Part shown: positions 13,101 through 25,463 of the stretch, piece after piece | Position numbering within the stretch: position 1 is the stretch's first letter | Layout: every line of letters starts with the position of its first letter | DNA from: Caenorhabditis elegans | Lineage: Eukaryota; Nematoda; Chromadorea; Rhabditida; Rhabditidae | NCBI RefSeq assembly: GCF_000002985.6 | Contig: NC_003279.8 | Coordinates: forward strand, 2,976,001 to 3,040,000 | Direction of reading: 5' to 3' | Length of the DNA: 64,000 bases | Notes under the pieces: generated by a model | Told to the model about the DNA's origin: nothing | The model's input: only the letters and a program-made list of their open reading frames with translations | Database searches by the model: none | Position numbers and translations under genes: made by a program

Positions 13101-16100
13101 ACTTTTTTGAAATCACCGCCAAATTTTGAGTATACAATGTGATAATCTTGCGTTTTCAACTTCATTTACGTATTTTAAAGTCAATGGACGGCGAGATTTT
13201 TAAATTTTATAAATCAAATCTCGCCTGAAATTTGACCGACTTGTCAAGCGGCTGGAAACTAACTTTTTTGAAATTACTGTCTAATTTTGAGTATTCATTG
13301 CAATTATTTTGAGTTTTCAACTCGATTTAGATAATTTAAAGTCGATGGACGGCGAGGTTTATCATTTTTTTAAACCAAATCTCGCCGTCCATCGACTTTA
13401 AAATACCTAAATCAAGTTGAAAACGCAAGATAATTACATTGTATACTCAAGTGATTTCAAAAAAATCAGTTTCCAGCCGCTTGACAAGTCGGTCAAATTT
13501 CAAATTTTAACTAATTTTAGGCCATTTTTTGAGCCGTCATAACTTTTTTTTTGAGAAGTTTTCAAGAAGTTTCATTATGAAATTCGATGTTCTCATACAA
13601 TTTTGATTCTAATAAAGCAATAAAAAAATTTCGACTACACCGGTAAAATCAATTTTTTACACGAAAAAATCAAAAAATTAAACATTTGCTTTCAAAAAAT
13701 CGAACAAAAAAATTTTATAAAAATTTTGAAATTTTCGATTTATCGATTCTGCAGAAAACCTAAAATTCGAAAAAAATGTTTTTTTATTGAATTCACTATT
13801 GGCAACTACAGTACTCCTTAAAGGAGCGCTAACGGTTCCGACCAAAATTTTTCCATAGACCATATTTATGCTCCTGATGCCGATTATCAATGTGAAAAAT
13901 TCAAAAAAAATCCCTGATTTTATATTAATTTTTTTTTAATCTGAAAATTCATTTAAATTACAAATTTTGCCGCCAGAGACTAAACCACGCCCATGACAAC
14001 CGTGCCGCAGGTGTGGATTTACGAGGTGAATATTTTTCATTCATTTTTATTTGATTTTCACACCGATTTTTCCGATTTTTCGTTGTTTTACATTGAAATT
14101 CTTGTATTCTTGTGATTTTCCTAAATTTATGACTAAAAAGTTAATGAAAACAACCAAAATTACATGAAATATTGTGTCCATGTAATTTTATTTGTTTTCA
14201 TTAATAAAAATTCACAAATTAATGGAAATCACGAGAATTTCAATGTAAAACAGCAAAAAATCGGAAAAATCGGTGTGAAAATCAAATAAAAATGAATGAA
14301 AAATATTCACCTCGTAAATCCACACCTGCGGCAGGGTTATCTGGCGGCAAAATTTGTCGTTTGAATTTAAAAATATGATTCTTGGATTCATAAAAAATTA
14401 ATATAAAATCAGGGAATTTTTTTTTTAATTTTTTCACATTGATATTCGGTATCAGGAGCATAAATAGGATCTATAGAAAAAAATTTTGGTCGGAACCGTT
14501 AGTCCTACTTTAAGTAGTACTGTAGTTGCCAAAAAATGAATTCAATAAGAAATTTTTTTCAATTTTTTGAAAGCAAAAATTCAATTTTTCGGGGAAAAAT
14601 CGATTTTTTCGATAGCAAAATTTGTTTATTTCAAATTTTTCGGTCGATTTTTTGTCCCGTACCCCTGTTCAACTTCCTCCATTCTAGAAGACATTCCAAC
14701 TGCAGTTCCACATCTATAGTGTAGATCAATTGGAAATGAATTGAGATTTGGAAGTCGGGTTTGTCCAATCTTTTCCCATTCATTTTTTCCATTGCTTTTT
14801 GTTAATTGATACGTTTCGATTAGATTTTCATTGCAGCATACGGTTAATCGACGATTTCTCATATGACATTTAAAATTATTATTCAGATTACGCAGGATTA
14901 GTGGAGTTGTGGTAGATGTCTGGAAGAGAATTTACTTGGTTTTTTGTATTTTGGTTTTCAAAAATATATAATATTACGGGCGACACAAAATTCTGAGAAT
15001 GCGTATTGCACAACATAATTGACGCGCAAAATATCTCGTAGCGGAAACTACAGTAATTGACTACTGTAGCTCTTGTGTCGATTTACGGGATCTCGATTTT
15101 TAAAACTCATTTATTTTAATTAATTTCAAAAATCGAGATCCCGTAAATCGACACAAGTGCTACAGTAATTCTCGAAAGAATTACTGTAGTTTTCGCTACG
15201 AGATATTTTGCGCGTCAAATATGTTGCGCAATACGCATTCTCAGAATTTTGTGTCGCCCGTAATATTTTTTTTTAAGAGTTGAAGTTATTTTTTCAGTTA
15301 TAATGCATTTTTTGAAATAGTTAGTTGTTTTTTTTTTTGAAATAAAAATAAAATTTTTCCATAAATCTACATTTTCTCGTATTTTTTTTCAAAAAATTCC
15401 AGGTTTATCAATTTATAACTCCAACATGTTTTCGAAATTATTTTTTCTTTTAAAAATCGATTTTTCCGGTATTAAAAAAAAAATTAAAACTGTGATAATG
15501 AACGTTTTCCAAAAAGTGAAAAAGATATAAAGATTTCCCAAAATTTTCAGTAAAAAATATTGGAAAACTGCCAAAAATTCAGAGCGAAAGTTTTGCTTTT
15601 GAACATTTTTTCGTCTTTTTTTTAAATTTTTAATTCAAAACTTTCCAATAATTCACAATTTTGCAAACAATATTTTTTTTTTAACATAAAATTCTGCACT
15701 TTTTTAGAAATATATATTACGGGGACTCAAAACTCTGAGAATGCGTATTACACAACATATTTGACGCGCAAAATATCTCGTAGCGAAAACTACAGTAACC
15801 CTTTAAATGACTACTGTAGCGCTTATGTCGATTTACGGGATCTCGATTTTTAAAACTCATTTCTTTCAATTAATTTCAGAAAATTGAGATCCCGTAAATC
15901 GACACAAGTTCTACAGTATTTCTCAAAAGAATTACTGTAGTTTTCGCTACGAGATATTTTGTGCGTCAAATATGTTGTGTAATACGCATTCTCTGAGATT
16001 TTTGTTCGCGTAATAAAAAAAAAAATTTTTCCATAAATATGTATTTTCTCGTATTTCTAATTGTTATTTTTCAACTATTAGTAAGGTTTTGCGGGAAAAA

Positions 16101-19100
16101 AATTTTAACGATTTTTTTTTCGAAAATTTTTTTTTATCGAAAAATTTAAAAAATTAAAAAGTGAAATTTTGGAAAATTCCCAAAAATCCCGAGCATTTCG
16201 AGAAGCCGAAAATTCTGAATTATTTTTTTTATTAATTTTTTTTAGGTAAAAATATTCCAATAATTTCCAAATTTCAATTTTTCAAATCATATTATTCTTC
16301 TTCAACATAAAATTCAACACACTTTTTCTTTTTCAGTTTCAATTTTATTTAGGCTTTAGGCTTTTATTTAGGCCTCCAAAAAGCCCAAAATTTTAATCGT
16401 TTCAGGACCCATTTTGTATTTTCTTGCATGTATATACCTTGACATCAAAAGCCAAAAAACCCATAACAGTATCCGATCTTTCACTATTTTCCTCTTCTTC
16501 CTCATCAGCAGAATCATCATGAAAATTTGGTAGAACTGGAATTGCTGAAGCTCTAGATCTTCGTAAAATCGATCCAGGCGCAGAATATCCAAGACCACTG
16601 GCATTTGTAATTGGTGATCCTTGCCGACTGGAGATTCTTGGATTATTTCGTAGATTTTCAATAAGTGAACGCATTGCTGGTGAACGATTTTCTTGGGATT
16701 TGTTGTGTGACAAGTTCTCGGTTAGTTGATCAAATAGCGAATCGAAATCCTGAAAAAGTGATATGAATGAGACTCGAAAAATTGAAAAATCAAAAAAATC
16801 AAAATTTAGTTTTCGAAAAATCAATTTTTTCCCGAAAACCGGATAGACGAAAAAAATTTTCCATAAATATCAAAGTTTTTCCCAGAAAAATGGCAAAAAA
16901 ATTCGAAAAATAAATTTTTGATGGCAAAAAATCGATCGATACTCGGGGAAAAATTGATTGTTCTTTCTTGGAACGATTGGAAAAAACGGAAATTTTAGAT
17001 TTTTTTTCCCGAAAAAATTTTTCGAAAAATCAATTTTTGCTGCCGAAAAAATCTTTTTTTTGAAAAGAAAGATAGGAAAGACGAATATTTTGGTTTTTCT
17101 CCCGAAAAAAAAAATCGAAAACTCGAATTTTGATATCGAAAAAATTGATTTTATCCTGAAAAATTAAAAATCAATTGTTGCCGTCGAAAAAGCGATTTTC
17201 TCCCGAAAAATCACGGTTTTTTCCTGTAAAATGGAAAAAATCGGAGAGACGAAAATTTTGGTTCTTTTTTTTTTTTGAAAAACCCCGAAAAATCGTAGTT
17301 TTTTTCCGAAAATATTTTTTTTGAAAAATATGTTTTCTGCAAAATTAAATAGTCAGAAAAACGAAAATTTAGAATTTTTTTTTTTGAAATTTTAAAAACT
17401 CGAAAAATAAATTTTTAATGCCGATAAAATCGATTTTTTTTCCCAAAAATCAATTTTTTGATGTTATATGTTTTCCGAAAACAAACAAAATCGGAAAATC
17501 AATTTTTTTTGGAAAAAACCTTTTAAAAATTTGAAAAATTAATATTTTTTGCTGCCGAAAAAATCGCTTTATGATTTTAAAAAATCAATTAGAATCAATT
17601 TTTTCGAATAATCGAAAAAACGAAAAATCGATTTTTTTCTATGAAAAGGGGAAAAATAGGAAAGACGAAAAATTTGAATTTTTTTTTTTGAAAAATCAAC
17701 AAAAAAGTCGAAAAAACTGCCGGAAAAAACCGATTTTTAAAAAATTCGATGTTGTTATATTTTTTCCGAAAACAAAAAAAATGTGAAAAGGCAAGTTTTG
17801 ATGCCGAAAAAAATAGAAGCTTTTTTTTATTTAGAAAGAGAGAAGAAAAACAACAATTCTCGATTTTTGTGAAACATCTAAAATCCGGCACTGTTTGGTT
17901 CAAATCATACCGAAAAAGATGAATCTTCCCCAATTTTCTGCCGTTTTTCCCTCGGTTCTTCCTCTTCACGGGGTGGACACCAATTCGAAGTAGATGGAAT
18001 TGATGGATCAACTTCCCAGCCATCTCGTTCTCCATCAATAATTGATGCAGTTAATGAATGATATACAGGCATTGTTCTACTTGTTTCCCCGGCAACTCGT
18101 TCCCCATCTAATGATATCGTTGCCGCTGACTCCATTGCCAGATAAAATGGAATTGTTCTACTTGTCTCTGAATATTGGTCTGTAGTTGTTGGTGGTTGCT
18201 TTGTTTCTGGGAGATTTGGAGCCGCTGAATTCGAGAATTGGGAGCTTGATGGTGGTGAAGCTTCTCGTTCTGATGGGGTACTCGGGAGCTCATTTGCGAA
18301 AAAATCCGCATCGTGGTTCACAATATCGTAGGCTTGGGGTAGTTGTTCCTGGAAAAAATTGCCGATTTGCCGGAAATAATTAATTCCGGCAATTTGCTGA
18401 TTTGCCGGATATTAATTCGCCGAAAATGTGAAAACTGTGCTAAACCACAATTTGCTGGAAATTTCAATTCCTGCAATTTGCCTATTTGCCGGAAATTTTT
18501 AATTCCGGCAATTTGCAGTTTTGCCGGAAATTTTCAATTCCGGCAATTTGCCGATTTGCCGTTTGCTGGAAATTTTCAACAGATTGCCGAATTGCCGGAA
18601 ATTTCAATTCCGGCAATGTACCGATCTGCCGGAAATTTTAATTTCTGGTAAATTGCCGTTTGCCGGATATCAATTTGCCGGAAATATGAAAAAGGTGCAA
18701 AAACCACAATTTGCCGGAAATTTCAATTCCGGCAGTTTGCCGATTTGCCGGAAATTTTTAATTCCGGCAATTTGCCGATTTGCCGGAAAAAAATAATTTT
18801 TGCCATTTTTTGCCAGAATTTTGTTATTTTTTTGAAGAAAAAAATAATTTTCGTTGCGAGACCCAGGAAGCCCCGGATCTTACAGAAAAGCATAATTTTT
18901 GATTTGAAAAATCAGTAAAAAAGTCTGAAAATATTTAATTTAAAAATTTTTTGTGATTTTTCAGGACTTCAAAATTGTTTTTTCACTTTTCTGGCCAAAA
19001 TTGCGAGAAAAAAGCAAAAATTACACTTTTTACTTGAAAAATGAAACAAATATGCCAAAATCTTTTAATTTTTGCGTTTTTTATGCCATTAAAATTTAGT

Positions 19101-19913
19101 TTTTTGTTTAAAATTTCGAAAAACACCTCAAAATTTCCGTTTTTCCCCAATTTTTCTTGAATTTAGTCCCGATTTTCGACTAAAACTGTCAGAAAAATAT
19201 GTTTTTTTTTTCCTCAAAAATATTCAAATCTTCCAAAATTTTACTTCATCAGACTCATTCTGATCCGAATCTTCATCATAAATCTTATTAAGTGATAATT
19301 GAACAATAAGAATCGACGAATCATCAGTCCACCAGCTTCCGAGCACCCGGTTCAGGCGGCAATTTAGCGTTCTAACGAATCTTTTCAATTGAAATGTATC
19401 GATTTTCTTGAAGAATGTCTGAAATTATGGCTTAAACTTTAAAATGGTGTGTTCTTTTTTATTATTTTAACTCAACGCACCCTCAGATCAACATTATCCT
19501 TCACAAAATTCTCCAATCCACTATATCTGAGCACAGAAATCGCCTGAAAAACAGCTCTATATATTCCAAATTTCTCTGATTTTCCACCCACACTACGAGC
19601 ATGACTGTGAAATGCCATATATTTCCCGTCTGGCGAGAATCCGAGGCATTTCGCGTACGTCGAGAACGATGGGCTCGCTGTTGGATCGTATCGATCCATG
19701 GAATGACCGGCAGATAAATCAGGCAGCACTGCGGCAATAAGCTGATATGGATGACGATATGTGTTTCGAATCGATCCATCTGGAAGAGTTTCGAGCTTAG
19801 GAAATGTAAAAATCTGGAAAAAAAAACGAACATTTTCGATATTGGGTCCCTATTTCTCGATGTAAAAGGTTTAAAACCAAGTTGCGCTGGGCACAAGAAT
19901 CCTCTAGCTTCAT
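10187..19913 (-). CDS. DET1-like beta-propeller protein (CUL4-DDB1 type)
   Basis: Fourteen exons: 19913-19878, 19813-19592, 19543-19481, 19418-19245, 18348-17911, 16749-16438, 14919-14663, 12818-12708, 12664-12597, 12310-12234, 11379-11241, 11194-11130, 11062-10992 and 10382-10187. All phases agree, giving 742 residues. Segments resemble DE-ETIOLATED1 in order: CLGFSPDGKYMAF near the N terminus, LNRVLGSWWTDDSSILIV, GFLAFDVK, SDDLLAVTMTF, ISILDSSITVYPN, and a C-terminal YYHPIDPVLF like the family's FHP strand. An acidic and Ser-rich insert (exons 5-6, about 250 residues) interrupts the propeller. DET1 proteins act with DDB1 and CUL4 in ubiquitin ligases. That role is inferred here from remote similarity. 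Start: ATG one base after TTTTCAG. Confidence 0.62.
12918..13641. repeat. Long palindromic repeat, family A (TTAA-flanked)
   Basis: The left end reads TTTAAAGGTGGTGTAGTCGAA and the right end its reverse complement CGACTACACC. The arms are about 300 bp and share CGACTTGTCAAGCGGCTGG. It sits in an intron of the DET1-like gene. Other copies lie at 20958-21535 and 40567-41070. Confidence 0.9.
13790..14535. repeat. Long palindromic repeat, family G
   Basis: The inverted arms begin GGCAACTACAGTACTCC and end in the reverse complement AGTACTGTAGTTGCC. Internal arms share CGTGCCGCAGGTGTGG and CCTCGTAAATCCACACCTG. It lies in the same DET1-like intron as the family A copy. A related copy sits in mek-2 at about 30230-30810. 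Confidence 0.88.
14968..15268. repeat. Palindromic repeat, family D
   Basis: The inverted arms read ATTACGGGCGACACAAAATT, then TTGACGCGCAAAATATCTCG, then CTACAGTAATT. The centre has GATTTACGGGATCTCGATTT. This family recurs eight times in the window and is a known abundant type of C. elegans dispersed palindrome. Confidence 0.93.
15715..16012. repeat. Palindromic repeat, family D
   Basis: Second copy of the TTGACGCGCAAAATATCTCG palindrome. It lies 450 bp from the first, in the same DET1-like intron. The outer ends are slightly diverged (ATTACGGGGACTC and TGTTCGCGTAAT). Confidence 0.93.
18355..18830. repeat. CCGGCAAA-type repeat tract
   Basis: About 12 units of ATTTGCCGGAAATTTTCAAT followed by TCCGGCAATTTGCCG, in the intron directly upstream of the Ser-rich exon 5 of the DET1-like gene. 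The repeat begins within a few bases of the exon's acceptor. Confidence 0.9.
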
Positions 19914-19989
19914 TCTGAAAAAAAAATTTGTTTATTTATATTAATATACTTATTTAATATACGATTAATTTTATTTAATTCAATAAATC

Positions 19990-20361
19990 GAGGCCCCACG
20001 AAAAGGGGAGCAGAACGAAAAGGGGATCTGCAAAAAGGGGATCTGCGAAAGGGGAGATACGAAAAGGGGAGATACGAAAAGGGGAGCAACGAAAAGGGGA
20101 TCTGGCACTGTGCCAAACGCTATTTTTCTCGAAGAGAACGATACAACGATGCTCCGATGTTACGCGTCGCGTGTTGTTAAGCGTATCTTCAAGAAGAAAA
20201 TTTCAAAAATCAACGTGCGTTGCGTGAGAAAAATTGCGTTTTGTGCGTTTGGCACAGTGCCAGCTCCCCTTTTCGTTGCTCCCCTTTTCGTATCTCCCCT
20301 TTTCGCAGATCCCCTTTTTGCAGCTCCCCTTTTCGTTCTGCTCCCCTTTTCGTGGGGCCTC
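19990..20361. mobile_element. Fold-back element with ACGAAAAGGGG minisatellite arms
   Basis: The element starts GAGGCCCCACGAAAAGGGG and ends in the exact reverse complement CCCCTTTTCGTGGGGCCTC. Each arm holds 6-7 units of about 15 bp built on ACGAAAAGGGGAGC, then CTGGCACTGTGCCAAACGC at its inner end. The loop is about 120 bp. Flanks carry an 8-bp direct repeat AATAAATC (19982-19989 and 20362-20369), a likely target-site duplication of hAT-like size. It occupies most of the space between the divergent DET1-like gene and dnj-28, so it lies in both promoters. Confidence 0.85.
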
Positions 20362-20509
20362 AATAAATCCCCAGAATTCTCAATGGAGCGCGGTTGCGTT
20401 ACTATTTGCGGCGCGAGTTCAAAATTAAAAGTCACGCTTATACACGTCAGCTTAAGCTTTTCTGCAGAACTTCTTTCATTTTCCGATATTTCTCGATTTT
20501 CGGAGCAAA

Positions 20510-23500
20510 ATGAAAACAAGTCTAGTAATTCTGCTCTCTTGTTTCGAGTTTATCTACTCACTAGACGACAAAACCGAGGCACAAAGAGAATATGAAGCCG
20601 GAAATGCGTTATTTGTCAATGTAAGTGCCCTTTGAAATTAATAAATAATCAATTACAATTTTCAGAGACAATATTCCGATGCTCTCACACATTATCACAA
20701 GGCTATCGAGCTAAACCCGACAATGTATCAGGCAATTTTCCGCCGAGCCACCACATATCTAGCCTTCGGGCGTTCAAAGCCAGGCCTCGCCGATCTCGAC
20801 ACAGTCTTAAGCCAAAAACCAGATTTCGCTGGAGCAAGACAACAAAGAGCAAGTGTTCTGTTGAAAATGGGACAGCTGGAGCGTGCCGCCGCCGATTTTC
20901 GATATTTGGTACATAACTCTAGAAAACTGTAGAAAAATCTATTTAGAAAAACCATAGTTTAAAGGTGGTGTAGTCGAATTTTCTTTATTTCTTTATTAGA
21001 CTCAAAATTGACTGAAAACGCCGAATTTCATAATGAAACTTCTTGAAAATTTCAACTTCTCAAAAAAAAGTTATGACGGCTCAAAAAATGGCCTAAAATT
21101 TGTTAAAATTTGAAATTTGACCGACTTGTCAAGCGGCTGGAAACTAACTTTTTTGAAATCACCGTCAAATTTTAAGTAGGCAATGTAATTATCTTGCGTT
21201 TTAAACTCGATTAAGGTATTTTAAAGTCGATGGAAGGCGAGATTTGGTTTAAAAAAATGATAAACCTCGCCGTCCATCGACTTTAAATTATCTAAATCGA
21301 GTTGAAAACTCAAAATAATTGCAATGAATACTCAAAGTTAGACAGTAATTTCAAAAAAGTTAGTTTCCAGCCGCTTGACAAGTCGGTCAAATTTCAACTA
21401 ATTTTAGGCCAGTTTTTGAGCTGTCATAACTTTTTTTTTGAGAAGTTTTCAAGAAGTTTCATTATGAAATTCGGTGATTTCTGACAATTTTATGTCTATT
21501 AAAGCAATCATAAATTCGACTACACCACCTTTAAATGCATAATTTCCATTTTCAGATCGACCATTCTGCTTCACAAGAAACTTCACAAGAAGCTCAAGAG
21601 AAACTAGAGCTCATTTCAGAGCATATAAATCAAGTTGAAATGTTAAAAAGCTGGATTACAAATGGAGATTGCAATAACGTCATTGAATCGACGACGCATC
21701 TTCTTGAAACTCAACCCTGGGATGCTTCTCTGTACATTTATCGTGCAAAATGCTACGTGGCGGAGGATAAAGTGAAATCAGCAATTCATGATATGAAACA
21801 CGCAGCGAAACTTTCTTCTGATAACACCGAGTTGCTCTTTGAAATGTCCGAGTTGGAGTATAAAGTCGCAGATGTCAGAGATTCGTTAGGGTACGGATGC
21901 ACTGCACGAAATTGGAAAAATTAAGCCAGAAAATTGTCTCAAAACAAGAAAACGTACTGAAAAATGACAAAAATCGGCTAAAATCTGTTTAATTAACGTT
22001 TTCGGTACTTAAAATCCTTCCGGAAATTACGAAATTGCTAAAAATGCAAGAATTCTTGTTAAAAACGTGTATTATTCAATTTTATAGTAAACTAATTTAT
22101 TAGCAGTGAAATATTTGAAGAAAAACTTCGAATTCCTCAATTTTTTCATTTTTCAGTCTAAAATTCAAGTTTTCGATTTTTCAAAGCTCCAGGATTCACT
22201 TTGAGCTTCTTTTTTTCAACGATTAGTCTCAAAATTAGTTGAAAATATCCAAAAATCTACATTTCTCGATTTTTCCGTTCAAAAACTGGTCAAATATGCA
22301 GAAAATTTCCGGATTTTTGGTGACAAATAAATAGAAAAATGCAAATTTGGTGATAAAATCCTTTTGGAAAAGACAAAAAAGCGAAGAATTTCTGTTAAAA
22401 TCGTATAAATTTGATTTTTGGCTGAGAATTGGCGAAATTTAAGCACATTTTGAAAACTGCTCAAAATCTCTAAAAATCTACATTTATTGATTTTTCAATT
22501 CAAAAACTAGTCAAATATGCGGAAATTTTACGGATTTTTTCCGAATTAGACTAATAGGTGAAAAAACCTTTCAATTCTACATTTATTACGGGAGCACGAA
22601 ATTCTAAGAATGCGTATTGCACAACATATTTGACGCGCAAAATATCTCGCAGCGAAAACTACAGTAATTCTTTAAATTTCTACAGTAGCGCTTGTGTCGA
22701 TTTACGGGCTCGATTTTCGAAATAAATTAGAATCATTTATCGATTGATAGAGTTTTCGAAAATCGATCCCGTAAATCGACACAAGGGCTGCGGTAGTCTT
22801 TTAAAGAATTACGGTAGTTTTCGCTACGAGATATTTTGCGCGTCAAATATGTTGTGTAATACGCATTTGCAGAATTTTGTGTTCTCGTAATATAAAAGCA
22901 AAATAAGTAGAAAAATTCGATTTTTGTAAAAGAATCCTTTTGGAAATGACAAAAAATACTTGAATTTTGGCTGAAAATTGGAAAAAAATACAAAACACAT
23001 CAATGTTTTAAGCATATTTTTATAAAAATTTCGCCGAAAAATACTACATTTCTTGATTTATCCGTTCAAATAGTCGAAATTTTGCGTTTTTTGCAATTTT
23101 AACACTTTTCGAAGGAGAAAAACGCGCAAATTTACGTAAATTGAGCTAAATTCAAATTTTTCAGTTCAATCCGCGAATGTCTGAAGCTTAATCCGGATCA
23201 CAAAAAATGCTACACCTCCTACAAATCACTGAAGAAAATCGTAAAATCCCTAGATTCTATGAAGGCATCAATCGAACAACAGGAATGGACAAAATGCCTG
23301 GAAACTGGTGAAAAACTTCTGGAAAAGAACGAAGAAATTCCGATTCGGATGAACATTTTCCGATTGATGTGTCAATGTAATCGAGAAGACGGAAATCTAG
23401 GAGAAGCCATTCAACAGTGTACTCGAGTACTGGAATTTGATGATTCTGATGTGGAAACGTTGATTCAGAGAGCTGAAGCTTATATGGCAGACGAGGAGTA

Positions 23501-25266
23501 TGATATGGGTCCGTTTTAGAAGTTACTCTGCAAGCGCGCTCCACGGCCAATTTAAAAGGCTCCGCCCCAGAACGTTGGGTCTCGTTAGGAATTTGGTGGG
23601 AAATTCATGAATTCTAACAATTTTAGGGTGTTTTTAATGAGTTTTATGTCTAAAAATTGGATAAATTTCGTCATAAAAATTATTAAAACAACGGAAACCA
23701 TTTTTAAAAAGGGCGCGAAATACCTAACGAGACCCAGTCGTGGGGGGCGGAGCGATTGAACATCGATTTTGCAAGCCGCCGCACGCTTTTATTTATTTTT
23801 TCCTCGTTTTTAACAGGAAATTTCGAACAGAATTCAAATAAAAATGGATTTTTACTGGAAATGCTTTTTTAAAATTTTTTTTTTCCAAAAAAAATCCGAT
23901 TTTAATTAGTTCGAATTTTTCTGCTGAACATGAGAAAAAAATCTGCGCCGCGCAGAAAAATGGGCGGGGCGTAATTTTGCAACCTTCTGTGCGGGGCAGG
24001 TTTTCGCAAGCCGCCGCACGTTTTTTCCTCATTTTCAACAGAAATTTTCAACGAAATTCAATGAAAATCGGATTTTTCATTCGGAAAATCAATAAAAGGA
24101 GGAAAAACCGTGCCGCGGGGTTGCAAAAATAAGCCCCGCCCCTTTTTCTGTGCGGCGCAGGTTTTCGCAAGCCTCCGCGCGTTATTTCCTCGTTTTAACA
24201 GAAAATTTTGACGAAATTCAGAATTTTTCATTGAAAAAAATCAATAAAAAGGAGGAAAAACCGTGCCGCAGGATTGCAAAAATAAGCCCCGCCTCTTTTT
24301 CTGTGCGGCGCAGGTTTTCGCAAGCCTCCGCGCGTTATTTCCTCGTTTTAACAGAAAATTTTGACGAAATTCAGAATTTTCCATTGAAAAAAATCAATAA
24401 AAAGGAGGAAAAACCGGTGCGACACGGTTGCAAAAATAAGCTCCGCCTCTTTTTCTGTGCGGCGCAGGTTTTCGCAAGCCTCCGCACGCTATTTCTTCGT
24501 TTTAACAGAAAATTTTGACGAAATTCAGAATTTCTCATTGAAAAAAATCAATAAAAAGGAGGAAAAACCGGTGCGACACGGTTGCAAAAATAAGCTCCGC
24601 CTATTTTTCTGTGCGGCGCAGGTTTTCGCAAGCCTCCGCACGCTATTTCTTCGTTTTAACAGAAAATTTTGACGAAATTCAGAATTTCTCATTGAAAAAA
24701 ATCAATAAAAAGGAGGAAAAACCGTGCCGCAGGATTGCAAAAATAAGCCCCGCCTCTTTTTCTGTGCGGCGCTGCTTTTCACGGATTTATCGATCATCAA
24801 AATCTAATTTCCAGCAATCGCTGACTACGAAAAAGCCGAAGAATGGGATTCATCAAACGACGCCGTCCGAACTGGAAAAGATCAAGCAAAGCGTGCAAAG
24901 GAACTCGTCGGAAAACGAGATTACTACAAAATTCTCGGAGTCCGCCGGAACGCCAATAAACGAGAAATCACAAAAGCCTATCGAAAAATGGCTCAAAAAT
25001 GGCATCCGGACAACTTTCAGGATGAGAAGGAGAAGAAGAAAGCTGAGAAGAAGTTTATCGATATTGCCGCGGCGAAGGAAGTTTTGAGCAATGAGGAGAA
25101 GCGGCGAGCTTTCGATAATGGACAAGATCCACTGGATTCGGAAGCAGGGAGGGGTGGAGGTGGAGGTGGAGGATCACACGGATTTCATAATTTCCACGGA
25201 TTTAATCCATTCGGCGGTGGTGGTGGTGGCGGCCGTGGTGGCGGCGACTTTTTCTTCCATTTTTAA
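20510..25266 (+). CDS. dnj-28: DNAJC3/P58IPK-type ER co-chaperone
   Basis: Five exons: 20510-20620, 20666-20908, 21556-21890, 23165-23508 and 24815-25266, giving 494 residues in consistent frame. A signal peptide ([20 protein letters not shown]) is followed by tetratricopeptide repeats (for example [18 protein letters not shown] and [20 protein letters not shown]). The J domain starts near residue 378 ([10 protein letters not shown]), with HPD at 408-410. A Gly-rich tail ends GGGDFFFHF. This order and length match vertebrate DNAJC3, a luminal BiP co-chaperone that binds unfolded proteins through its TPRs. Intron 2 holds a family A palindrome and intron 4 a 154-bp tandem array. The gene name is recalled from the mek-2 neighbourhood. 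Confidence 0.93.
20958..21535. repeat. Long palindromic repeat, family A, bounded by TTTAAA
   Basis: Both ends are symmetrical: TTTAAAGGTGGTGTAGTCG on the left and CGACTACACCACCTTTAAA on the right, as expected for insertion at TTAA. It fills most of dnj-28 intron 2, leaving the exon 3 acceptor about 20 bases away. Confidence 0.93.
22577..22893. repeat. Palindromic repeat, family D
   Basis: Copy in dnj-28 intron 3. It starts ATTACGGGAGCACGAAATT and ends GTGTTCTCGTAATAT, with both TTGACGCGCAAAATATCTCG-type arms. Confidence 0.93.
23940..24785. repeat. 154-bp tandem array
   Basis: Units begin TGCGGCGCAGGTTTTCGC. The motif recurs at 24151, 24304, 24458, 24612 and 24765, giving spacings of 153-154 bp. 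Each unit holds ACAGAAAATTTTGACGAAAT, then AAAAGGAGGAAAAACCG, then a GTGCCGCAGG or GTGCGACACGG variant. A diverged leading copy begins near 23940. The array ends about 30 bp before the exon 5 acceptor region of dnj-28. Long open frames through it reflect repeat composition. Confidence 0.92.
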
Positions 25267-25463
25267 TTTCATATTTCATTATAGATATAGATATTATTGT
25301 GTCATTGGATGTGTTACCCGGACTATTATTGATCTCTTAACTTGCTTCTTTTTTTTTTTATTATAAATCTTTTTATGTACTTAGAAAAGATTAAAAAGAA
25401 AAAAGAAATGAAAACTACAAAAAATAAGGCGATTTCTCTCGAAACTAAAGGCACTTCAAGTAT

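Noticed and set aside
17595..18038. Minus-strand 147-codon open frame rich in Phe and Lys
   Set aside because: Mostly A/T-rich intron of the DET1-like gene. The true exon 5 uses a different frame.
24150..25087. Open frames of 122-158 codons through the tandem array
   Set aside because: They are repeat-derived (the same peptide recurs), and the last one runs out of frame across the real dnj-28 exon 5.
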